This document shows positions 13,002-22,749 of a stretch of 64,000 nucleotides of DNA, in pieces. The notes beneath the pieces are model-generated. The model made no database searches and was not told where the DNA came from. It was given only the letters and a program-made list of their open reading frames with translations. The first letter of the stretch is position 1; each line of letters begins with the position of its first letter. Position numbers and translations under genes: made by a program. The stretch is from Adiantum capillus-veneris (taxonomy: Eukaryota; Streptophyta; Polypodiopsida; Polypodiales; Pteridaceae), in assembly GCA_014529385.2 (NCBI GenBank), contig CM043958.1, positions 138,115,043 through 138,179,042 on the forward strand, in the 5' to 3' direction.

Positions 13002-13590
13002 ATGATTGACCAACTCAAAGGAAAGAGAAAAACCTTTGAGTGGGGGGCAAATCAAAAGAAAAGTAAGCAAAAATTAAAGGTAGCAATAGCTATAGCTCCA
13101 ATTTTATACATAGTGGATCCCAATAAACCCTTTATGGTCGAGTCTCAAGAGAGTCGACCAATAGCATTTGAAAGTAAAAAGCTAGAGCATGCACAACAAA
13201 ATTCCTCAGTATATGAGAGGGAGTTGTATGCTATTGTCCATGCATTGAAGAAATGGAAGCACTATTTATATAATGCTTATGTTTGATTAGGAAAGAATTA
13301 CGTGGCTTTCTAAACAAATAGAATTGAAAGGTCGGAAGGCTAGATGGGTTGGACTCTTACAAAAGTATGATTATGAGCTTAGGTATCACAAAGAGAAATA
13401 TAATGTGGTAGTAGGCTCCCTTCGCATGATGCCTATAATAAATGAATTGAGTTTTAGTCGATTCAATAGTGATCTGCTTGAATTGTTTAGAGGGAAATTC
13501 CAAGTTGACCCTGCATATTCCAAGATATGGGAAACCATTCAGAAGAGGATCCAAAACAAGAGGTTTCAAGTGAGAATGAAGCATTGATGG
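13002..13590 (+). pseudogene. element D RNase H relic and linker to integrase
   Basis: Frames at 13002-13286 and 13324-13587 hold the RNase H landmarks RPIAFESKKLEHAQQNSSVY (usual form RPVAFESRKLNEAERRYSVY), YERELYAIVHALKKWKHYL and RWVGLLQKYDYELRYHKEKYN, with a frameshift between them near 13290. It degrades the RNA strand during reverse transcription. The catalytic acidic residue in YERELYAIV is present, but the frame is broken. Confidence 0.88.
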
Positions 13591-13599
13591 GTGCTTTAG

Positions 13600-14440
13600 A
13601 GGGATTCAAGTGGGAATAATTTTTCATAGATGATGACTATCTACTCTACAAAGGTAGAATATGTGTCCCAAAAGATCAAGAGATTAAGTGATAGATACTC
13701 TATGATTGTCATGATAATCCAAGTGCTGGACACCCAAGTGTGAACAAGACTTGTAGTCTTGTTAAGAGGCAATTTTATTGGTCTGATATGTATAAGGACA
13801 TCCTAAAATATGTAGTTAGTTTACCAGCAGACATCGTGTCAGTGAGATAGGAAGTTTAATAGCCATCTTTGGAGAGCTATGTTTAAGAGGTTAGACACTA
13901 AACTAAGCATGAGTACACGTGAGTATCCTTAAACAGATGGTCAGATTGAAAGGGTTAACCAAACTAGAAGATATGCTCCAAGCATATGTAAGTAAATGGA
14001 AAACTAATTGAGAAGAGTAAGTACCTGTAATAGAGTTTGCATATAATAGTGCTAAGCACTCTTCCACTAGATATAGTCCATTTAAATTTACGTATGGATT
14101 TCAGCCTAGAGCTCTTTATGTAGTAGGATGGCAAAAGGAAAAGGTTTAGGCAGCTAAAGACTTTTTAGAAGACATGAATTAAATGCTCAAACTTGCTAAA
14201 GATGATATTGAAAAGGCTCAAGATAGAGCAAAGACATATAATGATTTGCATAGAAGGCCTCTTACCTTTGAGGAAGGGATCAACTGTCTATTAAAAAGTG
14301 CCTAAAAAGTCTAAAACCATGAAGACAGAACCATGTCCAAACTTATGACCAAGGTATTGCTGACCTTTCACAATATTAAATAAAGTTAGAGATATGGCTT
14401 AAAAACTCCAATTACTAGAGACAAGTGGCACACATCTGCC
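13600..14440 (+). pseudogene. element D integrase relic with core deletion
   Basis: The zinc-binding H2C2 start is readable (DDDYLLYKGRICVP, then CHDNPSAGHPSVNKT, then FYWSDMYKDILKYV), followed directly by a piece resembling the SDRD/SNLW part of the core. Most of the domain between the CxxC pair and the second catalytic Asp is therefore missing. Later pieces resemble the YPQTDGQIERVNQ block and the C-terminal domain, with many stops. Integrase would have joined element cDNA to the host chromosome. Confidence 0.75.
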
Positions 14441-14472
14441 AGTATTCCACATAAGTAGACTCAAAAAAAACG

Positions 14473-14655
14473 TTGGGACGATTTGATAATCTTATTCAAG
14501 ATGATCAGATAGTGGAACTCATAGATACTCAATCTCTTCCACATGAGCTAGAGAAAATAATAGACACTAGAGAAAAAAGAGCTAGAAATACAATTTATAA
14601 AGAGTGTTTAGTTAAGTGGAAATATTATGATGAAGAGAGTTCCACATGGGAGTGA
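14473..14655 (+). pseudogene. element D chromodomain relic
   Basis: The final part of pol, about 60 codons, contains EKIIDTREKRARNTIYKECL followed by VKWKYYDEESSTWE. This is the chromodomain pattern seen at the C-terminus of chromoviral integrases (usual form LDTRERRTRN..YLVKWKGLP..DATWE). Aromatic residues of the methyl-lysine cage are partly kept (the W of VKWK and YY). In the family this domain steers integration toward marked chromatin. Confidence 0.8.
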
Positions 14656-14730
14656 GTAAGCACTCTTAAGGTTCCCCAACTTTAGTAATCTTCTGAGTCC
14701 AATGGATTTTTCAAGAAAAAAATTCTTCTT

Positions 14731-14744
14731 AAGGGGGTAAGGAA
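14731..14744 (+). promoter_or_regulatory. polypurine tract of element D
   Basis: AAGGGGGTAAGGAA lies immediately before the TGTGAAG start of the 3' LTR. This is the expected plus-strand primer for reverse transcription. Position and composition support it. Confidence 0.7.
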
Positions 14745-14938
14745 TGTGAAGTCTCCTATAGTTTGGGGCACGTGCACACCAAAGGCTAGGGATTATAGCA
14801 AAGTGTGGGGGCCGCCTCTAAATGGAAAAGGATTAAAAAATTCCAAGTGTCCGCAATTAGAGGAGGTTGCCCATGCATCTCAATGGCAAGGCCATGAAGA
14901 GGGGTGTGATAGAGCCTAGTGTGCGCAATCATACAGGT

Positions 14939-14998
<60 letters not shown>

Positions 14999-15112
14999 CT
15001 TTGATAGATAGCCCAAAACACTCAAAATAGATAGCAAGAATAGCCCATGCATCTCAATGGCAAGGCCATGAAGGGGTGTGACAGAGCCTAGTGTGCGCAG
15101 CCATATAGGTGG

Positions 15113-15195
<83 letters not shown>

Positions 15196-15500
15196 TTTGA
15201 CAAATAGCCCGAAACACTTGAAACAAGAATCCCCTATTTTGTGTGATTTTGTTTATCTTAATATACCTTTATGTTGTTATTATTCTACCCTATTTTCCCC
15301 TTTTTGATCACTTGAAAGGGGTATGTGAAGCATGGTTTCCTTTCTACTCATGGTTGTGTATGCAGTAGGGTGTGTTCCTAGGTAATAGATACAAATACCT
15401 TGCTCTAGAGTTATATCCTTATGTATTTTCCAAAGTTTTTATTTGTATACTTACTTGTTGAAATCAACATCCAAGTGGTCTTGATTGCTTCTATATTACA
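14745..15500 (+). repeat. 3' LTR of element D
   Basis: The segment starts TGTGAAGTC directly after the polypurine tract and is read to end at TATTACA (TG...CA). It contains a 174-bp tandem duplication with two large (TC)n tracts. The right boundary is inferred from the CA end and the lack of element sequence beyond, because no partner LTR is available to confirm it. Confidence 0.55.
14869..15229. repeat. 174-bp tandem duplication, each unit with a (TC)n tract
   Basis: GCCCATGCATCTCAATGGCA begins at 14869 and again at 15043. Both units continue through GAGCCTAGTGTGCGCA and a (TC)n run, then a block reading TAGCCC(A/G)AAACACT. The TC run is about 53 bp in the first unit (to 14994) and about 80 bp in the second (15113-15193), so the microsatellite grew independently after duplication. 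Confidence 0.9.
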
Positions 15501-15530
15501 CCTTTTGCCTTTTTGAGTACTGCATGAGAG

Positions 15531-15647
15531 ATGGCCCCACCAAGAAAGAAGATTCAAAGTTCCAATGCCATGCCTCAAGCTCCAACAGACCCTCAACTTG
15601 CGGCTTTTGTTACAAATGAATTTGTTGATGGCCATTCTCAACCATAG
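15531..15647 (+). pseudogene. possible start of a Gag-like frame (38 codons)
   Basis: An ATG in good context opens a short frame, MAPPRKKIQSSNAMPQAP and onward, ending at TAG. Basic proline-rich starts of this kind are common in plant gypsy Gag proteins. It lies between the LTR of D and the LTR of E, so it could be the clipped 5' end of another element. No further Gag sequence follows. Confidence 0.3.
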
Positions 15648-15683
15648 GGTTATTGTTGCACTCACACTTGTCTTTATGGAACT

Positions 15684-16067
15684 TGTAGTTGGGGTAAGCC
15701 TTTAGCTTACACGCTACTATGACCAATCCCTAAAGGCAAGCATACATGCATGCACCCCTATGTGCATGGATACAACCTCTTACATAGGCACATGCTACAC
15801 ATTGTAATCCACATGCTACTTGTTGTATCCCATATGCTACTTACCCTTACCATATGTGGTGCATATCCCTTTCACTTTTATTTCCACCTCCATCTTGAGC
15901 CTACAAAGAAACTATGAAAAATTTTCTCCCTCTTAATTATTTGATCAATCAAGCAAGGTTCCATTCCATTGTATTGAGCACACTCTTCCTAATTTAGCTA
16001 TTCTCTATTGCTATGGTGCTTACACAATGATGAATGCCACATTGGTTTATCCACCATAGCTCTTACA
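15684..16067 (+). repeat. 5' LTR of element E
   Basis: The segment starts TGTAGTTGGGGTAAGCC, ends CTCTTACA and is followed by the primer-binding site. It aligns along its last 290 bases with the 3' copy, while its first part carries extra ATGCATG-rich sequence absent from the other LTR. The start is placed at the TG nearest the point where alignment begins. Confidence 0.65.
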
Positions 16068-16069
16068 TG

Positions 16070-16081
16070 TAGTATCAGAGC
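16070..16081 (+). promoter_or_regulatory. primer-binding site of element E (initiator-Met tRNA)
   Basis: TAGTATCAGAGC lies two bases after the 5' LTR and differs at one position from TGGTATCAGAGC, the complement of the plant initiator-Met tRNA 3' end. Element C has the exact version at 55879. Confidence 0.8.
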
Positions 16082-16879
16082 TAACACATAATTAGTATTT
16101 CCTAATTACAATGGTTAGATCCTTATGCTAGACTTAGTGCTCTATTTCTTCAAGCACTAAGTTGCTTCATAGCCCTTTAGAGTTTAGGCTAATTACTACT
16201 CAATTATGACTATCCCTGGCATTGGTCTTTGGGCGCATCTATATGGCCACAACCCTTGCCAATGATTAGCGATAATTAGATTAAGTATTAGGCTGTGTGC
16301 TTTTCCTTCTTCATTGGACTCGCTTGATTACATTTGAAGAATTCATTTTATCTCAATTCCATTTATATGCGCTCATAATTGCTGAAACTTGTTCCCAAGT
16401 GACTCGATTTCATGGTCAAGTATTCTAAATTTGGACATTTTGCTCACTAATCGAGTCATTTTCACCAAGGTTGAGTGTTTCTCTTGCTTATTTTTTGCAC
16501 ATAATCAAAAGGTTTATCAATTTTAATTGGAATTGGTGCATGGAGCCTATGTTTTGAAGTGGGAAAAGGACACCTTATTATTATCAACTTTTGAAAGTAT
16601 TGAGTGTATGATTGAGAGTGACAACTCTTTGGCAACTTGTAATCATCATATCTTGAGCTCTGGTAACGACATTTCAATTCTGAAACTTGCATTGTGTTCC
16701 TTGTTTGATTCTCTTTCATTCAAGTACACTCATTGTTGATTTCATGATGATTTGTGGCTAAAATTTTGTAGCATTTGGATTTCATTTGAGTGCCGAAATA
16801 GGTCGATGACTGAGTGTGGTGACATAGAACATAGGTAGATTGCCAGACCTGAGAGAAATATTTGCATGTGTTAGAGATA

Positions 16880-17023
16880 GTGTTATTTTGTTGGTTCAAT
16901 TCTTGAGATTGACAACCTCAAAGAGTCTCTTTACCCCATCCAAGTCGCTTCCCTAAGTATTGACATTGTGTTAGTGCTAAATAGCTAGTAGGCTACAGAT
17001 GTCCATCGCGGCGACCCGCTAAC
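16880..17023. repeat. dispersed repeat, copy 2 (matches 7270-7434)
   Basis: This copy carries the same ordered blocks as 7270-7434 (CCTCAAAGAGTCT, CCCCATCCAAGTCGCTTCC, AAATAGCTA, AGATGTCC, GACCCGCTAACA). It lies inside element E. Confidence 0.6.
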
Positions 17024-17099
17024 ACTTGAAAATGTAATCAATTCACTTCTAGAGGAAAAGAAAAGACTCGGCACTTACACAAGGTCTCAAAATAGTGCA

Positions 17100-17345
17100 A
17101 TGGTCGTCAAATGTAATTTTTTCTCACATTGTGCCAAAAGGAACCATAAGTCACAATATTGCTTTTTCATTAAGGCGTGGCCTCATTACAACAAGAAGGG
17201 ATATGCACCCAATAGGTGTTTCTTCAATAATAATGCTAAGAATCAATATAATTTTAGATATTCAAAAGGCAAGGTACATGTAGTAGAAGAAACAAAACAA
17301 GAAGAAGAGGATGTCAACACTGTCTACTATGAGGATGTCTTATAG
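17100..17345 (+). pseudogene. Gag-like relic with altered zinc knuckle in element E
   Basis: The 81-codon frame holds a cysteine-histidine cluster CNFFSHCAKRNHKSQYC. Its spacing is CX5CX4HX4C, three residues longer in the first loop than the normal CX2CX4HX4C Gag zinc knuckle. A C-terminal acidic stretch (EETKQEEEDVNTVYYED) follows. The cluster suggests a nucleocapsid remnant. Without a capsid domain the assignment is tentative. Confidence 0.45.
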
Positions 17346-17376
17346 TGGGTTTAGACACTACCCTAAACCCAAAGTT

Positions 17377-17680
17377 TGGTAGTAAGACCTACCCACATGC
17401 TACTCATGCTATGCACACATGATACTTGCTATAGCCCACGTGTGACTTGCCCTCTACCATATGTGGTGCATATCTCTCTCACCTTTATGTCCACATTTCA
17501 TCTTTAGTTTATAAAGCCACTATACAAAGATTCTATTTCGCCCTGTTAGTTTTCTAATCAATCAAGCAAGTTTCCATTTCATTGTATTAAGTATACTCCA
17601 TCTAATTTAGCTATTTTCCATTGCTATGATGCTTACACGATGATGAATATCACATCTTCTTATCCACCATAGATCTTACA
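17377..17680 (+). repeat. 3' LTR of element E
   Basis: The segment starts TGGTAGTAAGACCTACCC and ends GATCTTACA. It is shorter than the 5' LTR by about 80 bases at its left part and carries many substitutions, so the insertion is old. Confidence 0.65.
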
Positions 17681-17684
17681 ACCC

Positions 17685-18340
17685 TAGCGATTGGAAAAAG
17701 GGAAAGATTTTGTTGGCATTGTGGTTAGCAAATAAGAAGACCTTTGCAAAGGCTTTGTTGGTAAGTTAGAAAGAGTCTACAAGGAGCAGCAAATTCATAA
17801 CTATAGATATTTCATTTTGTTAAATGATAGGACTATCTTAATTAGACTTGGTGTGAGAAATAATTGTTTGGGTGATGTTTGAAGGGCTATGTGGATGAAA
17901 CTATGGCTGAAATTAATAAAGAAACCATAATTGTGTACAATGAGGTAGTAATTAAAGAAAAAGAGTAATGGGTGATTGTGGTGTGGAAAAAGAGAGACTA
18001 GTATCCAATTGGAACTATGTTTATGGATTGGTGGACCGATTAGTCAAATATATTTCATTAATCTTGTTGTTAATAAAATTAAGTCTCCTACTATATCTAG
18101 GAGTTTATGGATGGCAAGTGTGCCTCTTAAACGTGGGGAAAAAGGCATCGTTCATAGATCCTAGGTTTGTTGAGATTTTTTTTTAGTGAAATATGATCTA
18201 ACTTTCATCACAACCTTCCCTCACTCCTATTGCTTGCATCCTTACTTCTCCAAATTGGAGTAAGGTGTCATCAATGGAATTTAAGAATAAACGGAAGTCA
18301 AATATCAAGTAACCCCAATTTTTTGGTTTGGGACATTACA
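17685..18340 (+). repeat. truncated LTR of the C family
   Basis: This matches the distal third of the C element 5' LTR (about 55080-55876). Shared landmarks in order are GTGGTTAGC(A/G)AATAAG, CCTTTGCAAAGGC, GATGTTTGAAGGGCT, GTTTATGGATG, CCTCTTAAACGTGGGG, TCAATGGAA, and the terminal GGTTTGGGACATTACA. The proximal two thirds are missing and element E abuts the break. Confidence 0.8.
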
Positions 18341-19441
18341 CCAACACCCCCCCATAGTGCTGCCCCTCACACCAGGGGGTGATAGGGGAGTGGGAGTGAC
18401 GCTCTTGCTATTTTCAAGGTAGCCAAGAAAGATACATAGGCTCAAAAAGCCTTCACATCAACACTACCTTTTCCTTAGAAGATAGTGCATATAATATTTT
18501 TTAAGATCTACCATTGATTGTTTTGGGCAATGCCTCTTACTTAGCTACATGGTGAACCTACCTAGTTTTTTTTTGGCATGTACTCAACCATGTATGGTTT
18601 AATGTAATGTGATAATGTATTTTTCATTTATGAATTTTTACTTTTAAAGTACAACATATGCCTCATGAATGGAGATGTAGCCTTTATGAATGTACCCAAG
18701 CATGTATTAATTTTGTCACCACATATAAATACAATGCTTATCTTGTTATACAATCCTCAAAGCATAGCTCGATGTAAGAGCAATAATACTTAGTTTTTTA
18801 GATCTTTTGAAGTTGTAAAGACACAAACAAGGTGGTGCACAAGAGAGTCGAATGGTGGTAGAGGGGGTACCTCTAATTTTAGAATGCACCTTATGTTTTG
18901 ACTCTACCTTCTATATTATGGAAAGAAATAAGTAATTTCGAAAGGAACAAGGTAAATCTTTCAACCTATTGGTGCCCTTCTGCGTGCCAAAAAGTAGTGT
19001 GCTTTTGGGCTATAATATTAAAAGAATGCGAGGGGCTTCTAGCCTTGTGATTGGTCTCGTTGGCAATGGCCTAGGTCATGCCAAGTGGTCACTTCCTATG
19101 GCTTCATTCAAAACCCATATTTATTTTGTCTCATTTATGTATGCGGAGTCATCTTTACATAAAATCTTCATGATTTCACAACAAAAATTAAAAGCTAAGT
19201 TTCAAACATTGAGGTTTGCTACTTCTACTATAGTAATACTTTTGGAAATACCAATTTTTTTGAATGGAAGAAAAGATTCTCTTTTGCAAAATATGTGATT
19301 TTTCCACTTTAACTTGACTCTTGGGTGTATTACATGGAAAACACTAACATTAGTTTTCCCTTTGATCACGCACATTTTGGATTTTTTTTTAAAGAATGTA
19401 TTTGTCAAAGAAGTACAAACAAAATAGGTTTTTTTGGTGAC
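18341..19441. other. spacer, no gene recognised
   Basis: AT-rich sequence beginning with a C run (CACCCCCCC). A 109-codon open frame at 18969-19298 shows no family resemblance. No mobile-element ends are seen. This belongs to the locus that A1 later split at 20,801/49,110. Confidence 0.4.
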
Positions 19442-19449
19442 ATATATAT

Positions 19450-19537
<88 letters not shown>
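19442..19537. repeat. (TA)n followed by (GA)n microsatellite
   Basis: About 39 bp of TA repeat pass directly into about 57 bp of GA repeat, with one GAAGAG interruption. Confidence 0.95.
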
Positions 19538-19539
<2 letters not shown>

Positions 19540-19789
19540 ATAGGCCCCCTTCAAATATCTATATTTCACAATTGTCAAATCCTCAAACTTCCAAGTCTCT
19601 ATGTATAGTTGTATAGATTTTGGAGAGTATCAATTAGCTCAAGCTATATGATCTTTTGCCTAATGTTCGTCCCAAATACTGTCCACAAGATTTGAGCTTC
19701 TAGGTACTGAAAAAACATCACCATGAGCTCCGTACCTAATCACATTTTCAATCTAGTTTCTTCCACTCCAAAATGTGAGCTCCATAGGT

Positions 19790-20460
19790 TTCGTGCTTAG
19801 ATATTCATAGATGCATGTGGGTACATGCAGGCAGGCATTGTAAGCCATAAATAAAACATCACCATGAGCTCCGTAGGTTTCATGCTTAGTTATTCATAAC
19901 TGCATGTGCAAGCATTGTAAGCCATAAATAAAACATCACCATGTTGCCTAATAAAGTGATTGCCCAAAAATTGAAGGTAGAACCAATTAAACATAACAAA
20001 TAGACCCAAAAGATGTATAACAAAAAGTACATCAAAATTGACTCTCATCAAACGCATGCATGGAACAAGCAAAGATAATAAGTTAAGTAAAATCTTGCAA
20101 AAATAATCTTGATAAGTTCATACCTGCATATGGGTACATGCAAGCATTGAAAACCAAAAATAAAATGCCACCCATGTTGCCTAATAAAGTGATTACCCAC
20201 AAATTAAGGATTAAACCATTTAAACCTCATGCTTGCATTTGATGAGACTCCATTTTGATAAATTTTGTAGAATCATCTCTAGGATCTATTTGCTAAACAC
20301 AAGAAGTTAAGTAAAATCTTGCCAATAATCTTGATAAGCAAATAGAAATGAAAGATGATTAACAAAAAATCCATCAACATGGACTCTCATCAAATGCATG
20401 CATGGAACAATCAAACACAAAAAGTTAGTAAAATCTTGCCAATAATATTCATAAGAAAAG
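19790..20460. repeat. local imperfect repeats
   Basis: Blocks recur three to four times: GCATTGTAAGCCATAAATAA with AACATCACCATG (19830s, 19910s, variant near 20140), TTGCCTAATAAAGTGATT(G/A)CCC (19944 and 20177), CATGCATGGAACAA (20053 and 20397), and AAGTTAAGTAAAATCTTGCC (20080, 20305, 20424). They look like successive segmental duplications of an approximately 220-bp unit. Confidence 0.75.
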
Positions 20461-20801
20461 GCTTATTTGAACTTATGGGTAGGACAATGTCTAGTGTTAT
20501 TAAACATTGGATGATAATATGATGAAATATTAATCTAACCCATATTAGTTTTTGGTAAGGTCAAAGAAAACCTTCAGTGAACTTTAAACATATAGTCTAA
20601 GTTATGGGATCTTCATAAAAATCAAGACCTACTGGGTAATTTTGGAGCCAGTTTGTATAGGGGGTCTAGAAGATATGCTTAGTTTTTTGACCAAAAAATG
20701 TGCTTACTTGGGTGTACAATTCTTCTATTGTACAAGAACCACACCTGTAAACCAATATATTGAAGCAATATGATGCCACTGTACTCCAATCCTGCTAAAA
20801 A
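20461..20801. other. spacer up to the A1 insertion site
   Basis: No gene is seen. The last bases, AAAAA at 20797-20801, form the left half of a probable 5-bp target duplication with AAAAG at 49110-49114. Confidence 0.5.
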
Positions 20802-22395
20802 TGTTACATTTAATGGTCTAGTAACTTGTGTGTAGTGGAAAATAGCATGAACATAGTGAGAATTTCATTAAAATAGATTCCTAAAGAGAATGACAAGAGT
20901 GCTTGGGTGGAGAGAGCAACAAAAAGTATAACACCTAGTTAGATAGCATGAACAATACTTCAAAAGAGAGAGAAATTAAGCAATTGACAACAATTGAGGA
21001 CTGGATTTGCATGGAGCCGGTCCCCCTCCAAAAGGCTTTGTATTATGGTTTCTCCCATCAAGAGAGACATTTTACAATACAATACTTTGTGTTCCTTCAA
21101 TACTAGCTAAAGCAATGAACATGGGCAATTCAAGCACTAAGCAAAACACTTATCAAACACAACATCAATTCCCTCGCAGTCTCAAACCCAAGACCTCACA
21201 CACCTTCAAAGATGGTGAGAGCTAGCGGGGTATGAGAGTAGATTGAGAGGAAGAAGGAGTATTCTTCTGAGAAAGATGTGCATCTCCTCACATAATCAAT
21301 CATATTAGCATTATCTTAGTAATCATCATGGTAGAGGAAGTGAGCATGCATTGAAGCTTGGCTCTTGGTTGGATTTGCATCACGACGCCAAGAGTTGTTG
21401 GTGTAGGCCTCCCTTCTCACAAGCTTGGAGTAGGTGGTAAGCTTTCCATTAAAGCTTGAGAAGGAGAGAGAGAGAGTCTTCTTGCTTCACACATTGATGG
21501 TGTGAGTGTGTAAGTGAATAATTCCTTTGAAAAATCAGCCCCCTCTCTCTCTTGGTCGACCCCCCTTGCTATTTCCTCATGCTCACATCCTATTGGACCT
21601 CCCCAGCCTCAGCTAATGGAAATTAAGCAGCATAAGTGATAGCCTTTTGACATGTGTACCCCTTTCCCCTTTTGTGAGAGCTGTAGGTAATTAATAAATG
21701 CAACTAAACTCTCATTGGACCCCTTTGCCTCTTGGCCAATAGGAATCAGGCAAGCCATTAGGCTGCTGAATGCTCATTGGACCCCTTGGGAGACTGTCCA
21801 ATAGTCTTCTAGAGAGCTTAATTCTTATTGGTTCTTTTATTAAGTGTTTTTAAACTGATTAAACTAGATTTACTCTAGCATAATTCTCATTGCTCCACCT
21901 CCAAGGTCATCCAATAGGATTTGAGTACACCTTGTGGGCATTTGGGCTAGGGAGCTGACATGTGTCCCTCATTCCCTTTGTGTAAAGGGAGCTTGTGTGT
22001 ATGTGTGTGAGTTTCTTTCTCATCTCCTACAACTAGGGCTCGCCCCCTCCTATGTAGGGATTCATGAAGACTTTGGGACACACACAAAGCATCCAATTTC
22101 CCTAATGTTTGACCTTTGGACATAACCTTTGAATTTTGGAACCTTAGCATTTTGGAAGTCTTAATGGGCTGAACCCTAAGGTCTTTGGAGCCCATTGTTG
22201 GACATAGCTCTTTTTCAGATGGCCCCCCTTTGGATCCCTATTTTCCCTCCTTTGGATCCCTACTATGGCCAGTGGTCTGCTAGCTTAAGCAATATTCTAA
22301 CTTTTTCTCCCTTGGTAGTTCCCTATATTAAATGATCAGGTAAACATGAGAAAATCATTCAGGAGAATTAGATATTAGTTTTAGTTTTTATGACA
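20802..22395 (-). repeat. 3' LTR of element A1 (1.59 kb)
   Basis: Boundaries come from alignment with the LTRs of A2-A4: TGTTACATTTAATGG on the left and TTATGACA on the right in + orientation. It contains the family landmarks GGAGCCGGTCCCCCTCC and TATTATGGTTTCTCCCATCA, and repeated CTCATTGGACCCC(T/C) blocks around 21711-21785. The adjacent CCTCTCTCTTG (22399-22409) is the polypurine tract in reverse complement. Confidence 0.88.
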
Positions 22396-22749
22396 TTACC
22401 TCTCTCTTGAAATCATAGTCATCCTCGACTATGGGGTAGAGAAGATAAAGCATATTCATTAGTCCTTTTTCTACCGGGTAGAGGATCCCTATGTTACCCT
22501 ACGACATCGTTCCAGAATGGGATGACTAGTCCATTTGGCCCTTGAGAGCCTAAGCTGCCGCAAGCATGTCTGCACATTAGTCCTATCAATCTGCCATAGT
22601 AGAGTGACAAGCTCTACTTGGTGTTTGGGAGACGTCTTCTTCGCAAAATTGATCTAAGCATGCATACAACTTAATTTTTGTGCACAATAAAGAAAAAGAG
22701 ATTCTTATAGGACAAAAACTTTGTTCATATTTAACATTTGTACATTTGC
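22396..22749 (-). other. A1 3' untranslated region with conserved hairpin
   Basis: Non-coding sequence lies between the chromodomain stop and the 3' LTR. It includes the polypurine tract AAGAGAGAGGTAA (minus strand) and a hairpin AGTAGAG-TGACAAG-CTCTACT at 22598-22618. The same stem-loop recurs in A3 (about 53786) and A4 (about 63259), and the whole UTR is more alike between copies than expected for junk. Confidence 0.7.

Larger units (their letters stand above)
10741..15500 (+). mobile_element. element D: decayed Ty3/gypsy chromovirus
   Basis: Gag, protease, reverse transcriptase, RNase H, integrase and chromodomain relics occur in the gag-pol order expected for Ty3/gypsy, all on the + strand. 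They are followed by a polypurine tract and a 3' LTR. Every domain carries stops or frameshifts. The order RT-RNase H-integrase and a C-terminal chromodomain place it among chromoviruses. No 5' LTR or primer-binding site is recognised. Confidence 0.85.
15684..17680 (+). mobile_element. element E: small retroelement with two LTRs (TRIM/LARD-like)
   Basis: Two diverged direct repeats (15684-16067 and 17377-17680) share long blocks, including TACCATATGTGGTGCATATC and TTATCCACCATAG(C/A)TCTTACA. They flank about 1.3 kb. The left repeat is followed by TAGTATCAGAGC, one base off the initiator-Met primer-binding site. Only a short Gag-like frame remains inside, with no polymerase or integrase. It is therefore non-autonomous or heavily deleted. 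No matching target duplication is evident. Confidence 0.75.

Noticed and set aside
18969-19298. 109-codon open frame as a cellular gene
   Set aside because: No domain, no upstream promoter signals and poor amino-acid composition. It fits chance in AT-rich DNA.
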